Shown here: positions 61,270 to 64,000 of the stretch, piece by piece
How the letters are laid out: each line of letters opens with the position of its first letter
How positions within the stretch are numbered: the first letter of the stretch is position 1
DNA from: Brachynemurus nebulosus
Taxonomy: Eukaryota; Arthropoda; Insecta; Neuroptera; Myrmeleontidae
Direction: 5' to 3'
NCBI GenBank assembly: GCA_035578155.1
Contig: JAPWDM010000078.1
Location: 1-64,000 of the forward strand
Length of the DNA: 64,000 nucleotides
Program-made: the position numbers and the translations under genes
Notes under the pieces: model-generated
The model's database searches: none
Seen by the model: the letters and a program-made list of their open reading frames with translations, nothing else
What the model was told of the DNA's origin: nothing

Positions 61270-61338
61270 GGAAACGTGTGGAATCGAACCGGGATCCTTC
61301 TAAAAGTCTGTTCACTTTACCCACTGACCCACACACCA
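61270..61338 (-). pseudogene. tRNA-Lys-like sequence, minus strand
   Basis: On the minus strand, TGGGTCAGTGG (61,321-61,331) matches the A box at 10 of 11. CAGACTTTTAG gives anticodon TTT in a Lys-type loop. GGTTCGATTCC (61,280-61,290) is a perfect B box. Acceptor pairing is poor in register but GTGTGG/CCACAC can pair when shifted. Probably a Lys-tRNA-derived SINE head or relic. Confidence 0.6.
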
Positions 61339-61340
61339 CT

Positions 61341-61752
61341 ACAGTGAATGATGAAAGCTATGTTTTTCGTAACTTTTCAGGCAAAGTTTGATACTCTTCT
61401 TGATAATAAAAACGGCGAAAGTGCTTCAAATTATTGTCACAAGTTATATAAGTTGGAACGAAAATTTTTGTATTTTAAATATGCAACTTCCGTTGCAGTA
61501 TGACATCAATACTAATTTTGTTGTGATATTTTTAAAAAAATATTGTCAAAAATTACTATGTCACAGCATCTTGCATTTGTGCCTTTTATTTTTTTCTCTA
61601 TTTTTTGGATAATTAGACACAAATGTGTATTAAATGAAAACTAAAATTAGCAGATCTATTTAAAGTAATTATGTTTTACTAATAAATGAAAAGAATAATT
61701 TAAGAATAAATACAATTACACGAGTGTTTTACATACACAGAATATAAAATAT

Positions 61753-61755
<3 letters not shown>
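61341..61755. other. Non-coding stretch
   Basis: Contains a 74-codon frame (61,388-61,612) without recognised content. Nothing else seen. Confidence 0.5.

Positions 61756-61840
<85 letters not shown>
61756..61840. repeat. (AT)n microsatellite
   Basis: About 85 bp of uninterrupted alternating AT. Confidence 0.98.
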
Positions 61841-61843
<3 letters not shown>

Positions 61844-62189
61844 CAATTCCATGTATAAACCGATCACCCAAAAATGGCATGTTCTCCAAATTTAATTTCC
61901 CTGTGTATATAATAAGTTTAAGTGGTGTTGAGCTATGTACTCGAATATTATTGAATTATCTTCTACTTTGTCGGAGTTATAATTATCCAAAGTTGCGTTC
62001 AAGGTCACAAAACGGGGGATTCCCCAAAATATTTTATTAATTTTTTCAGAGTCTAAGAATAATTAAAAAATGATTACATGTGGCATTGAATGTACTTTAC
62101 ATACACTTTCCATCAGACCGATTTCCATTCCAATACATGCACATATATTGAAGTAATTGCAAGTTTTATTTTTTTCTTTAATCGCTTAT
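61841..62189. other. Non-coding stretch before the satellite
   Basis: Unique AT-rich sequence; no gene recognised. Confidence 0.5.
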
Positions 62190-64000
62190 ACTGAAAATAC
62201 CTTATCTTCGATTTTTGATTTTCTTTTTTTAAATTAAAGTACTCAGTCCCCTCTATAACGTGGTACTCGATTTTCTTTGTTTTTTTGAGTTTTACGGATT
62301 TTACGGAGCTTAGTTCGAAAAATACGTGAATTTTTTAACTAACTGATAAAATGAAGTATTAATTGTAACATTACCCCACCTTTGATTTTGGATTTTCTTT
62401 CTACAAATTAAAGTACTCAGTCCTCTCTTTAAGTGGTATTCGATTTTCTTTGTTTTTTTGGGTTTTACGGATTTTACTGGGCTCAGTTTTAAAAATACCA
62501 GAATTTTTTAATTAATTGATAAAATAAAGTATTAATTTGAATATTACCCCACCTTTGATTTTCGATTTTCTTTTTTCAAATTAAAGTACTCAGTCCTTTC
62601 TATAACGTGGCACTCGATTTTCTTTGTTTTTTTTAAGTTTTACGGATTTTACTGGGCTTAGTTTGAAAAATACGTGAATTTTTAACTAACTGATAAAATC
62701 AAGTATTAATTGTAACATTACCCCACCTTTGATTTTGGATTTTCTTTTTTCAAATTAAAGTACTCAGTCTTCTCTTTAATGTGGTACTCGATTTGTTTGT
62801 TTTTTTGAGTTTTACGGATTTTACGGGTTTCAGTTTAAAAAAATACGTGAATCTTGTAACTAATTTTTAAAATAAAGTATTTATTTTAATATTGTTTCAT
62901 CTTTGATTTTCTTTATTTATATTTTAAATTGGAGTTTAGAGTTCCCTTTAAAACGTGTTATTCAATTTTCTTAGTTTTTTTTTTTGAGTTTTACGAATTT
63001 TACGATACTAAATTTTAAAGAAACACGTTCATTTGTTTACTAATTGATAAAATAAGGTATTAATTTCAATATTACCTTAACTTTGATAAACTCTTTGAAA
63101 AACTAAGAAAATCGAGTAACATGTTATAAAGGGGTCTCTAAACTTCAATTTAAAAGATAAATAAGGAAAATCGAAAATAAAACAATATTAAAATTAATAC
63201 TTTATTTTAAAAATTTTTTTAAAACTGAGCCCCGTAAAATCCGTAAAACTCAAAAAAAAAAAAAAAAAAACAAATAAAGTCGAGTATCACGTTAAAGAGG
63301 GGATTGAGTACTTTAATTTGAAGAAATAAAATCGAAAATCAAAGGTGGGGTAATGTTATAATTATTACTTTATTTTAACAATTAGTTTAAAAAAAACACG
63401 TATTTTTTTAAAACTGAGATCCGTAAAATCCGCGAAACTCAAAAAAACAAAGAAAATCGATTATCACGTTAAAGAGGGGACTGAGTATTTTAATTTGATG
63501 AAAGAAAATCTAAAATCAAAGGTGGGGTAATGTTACAATTAATACTTCATTTTATCAGTTACTTAAAAAATTCACGTATTTTTCAAACTAAGCCCCGTAA
63601 AATCCGTAAAACTCAAAAAAACAAAGAAAATCGAGTACCACGTTATAGAAAGGACTGAGTACTTTAATTTGAAAAAAGAAAATCGAAAATCAAAGGTGGG
63701 GTAATATTCAAATAAATACTTTATTTTATCAATTAATTAAAAAATTCTGGTATTTTTTAAAACTGAGCCCAGTAAAATCCGTAAAACCCAAAAAAAACAA
63801 AGAAAATCTAATACCACGTTAAAGAGAGGACTGAGTACTTTAATTTGTAGAAAGAAAATCCAAAATCAAAGGTGGGGTAATGTTACAATTAATACTTGAT
63901 TTTATCAGTTAGTTAAAAAATTCACGTATTTTTCAAACTAAACCCCGTAAAATCCGTAAAACTAAAAAAAAAAAAAGAAAATCGAGTACCACGTTATAGA
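62190..64000. repeat. 174-bp satellite array with an orientation switch
   Basis: Forward units start (AAATTAAAG or variant) at 62,231, 62,405, 62,578, 62,752 and 62,926, spaced 174, 173, 174 and 174. Reverse units have the complementary landmark ending at 63,151, 63,319, 63,496, 63,670 and 63,846 (168-177 apart). Orientation flips at about 63,088. A typical unit has GTACTCAGTC, ACGTGGTACTCGATTTTC, GAGTTTTACGGATTTTACGG, ACTGATAAAATGAAGTATTA and ATTACCCCACCTTTGATTTT. The array continues past the window end. No frame crosses a unit. Confidence 0.95.

Overview
This window looks like a piece of a large, AT-rich eukaryotic chromosome, most likely from an arthropod and probably an insect. The evidence is indirect. 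There are long A/T homopolymers, (AT)n and (CA)n microsatellites, degenerate TTAGG-type tracts, and dispersed repeats with the ACTAGCTGTACCCGCG heads and GACAGACAGACAGAC tails that are common in insect genomes. There are no bacterial operons, no long open frames and no recognisable exons. I see nothing that fixes the order; Hemiptera or Lepidoptera are guesses.

I can support no protein-coding gene. Every open frame is short. The longest ones (100-146 codons) fall in low-complexity or repeated DNA: a TA/CA microsatellite at 45.5 kb and CTTGGT hexamer arrays at 24.5 and 33.7 kb. The window is best read as intergenic or deep-intronic sequence built from old, mostly non-autonomous transposable elements, many nested in one another.

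Layout. 0-2.1 kb: unique AT-rich DNA. 2.1-9.1 kb: a TTAA-bounded mini-element, the first CTTGGT-hexamer element, a CTAGC-type dispersed repeat, an 846-bp TTAA-bounded element, and a TA-flanked MITE inside another repeat. 11-15 kb: a 155-bp tandem duplication, a TTAGG-like inverted tract and a 463-bp palindrome made of two repeat copies head to head. 17.6-25.6 kb: an ancient repeat whose paralogue lies at 53.7 kb, a hAT-like element containing a second MITE, a ~295-bp tandem array and the second hexamer element. 26.9-34.9 kb: tRNA-like sequences, a second TA-MITE, microsatellite-bearing repeats, the third hexamer element and a CTAGC-type repeat. 35.5-38.1 kb: inverted copies of the 295-bp family interrupted by two hairpin elements. 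40.7-46 kb: degenerate repeats and a 2.3-kb composite with inverted ends. 50.5-54.6 kb: a cluster of TTAA-bounded elements, one with piggyBac-like ends, plus the fourth hexamer element. 55-58 kb: more 295-bp family fragments. 59-61.4 kb: two tRNA-like sequences. 62.2-64 kb: a 174-bp satellite array that reverses orientation near 63,088 and runs off the window.

The most notable finding is a four-member family of hAT-like MITEs. They have ends TAGTGATGAGC/GCTCATCACTA, 8-bp target duplications, and interiors built largely of CTTGGT hexamers. One insertion can be compared with a pre-insertion paralogue in the same window. All repeat calls come from reading and aligning by eye; no database search was run, so superfamily names rest only on target-site size and terminal motifs.
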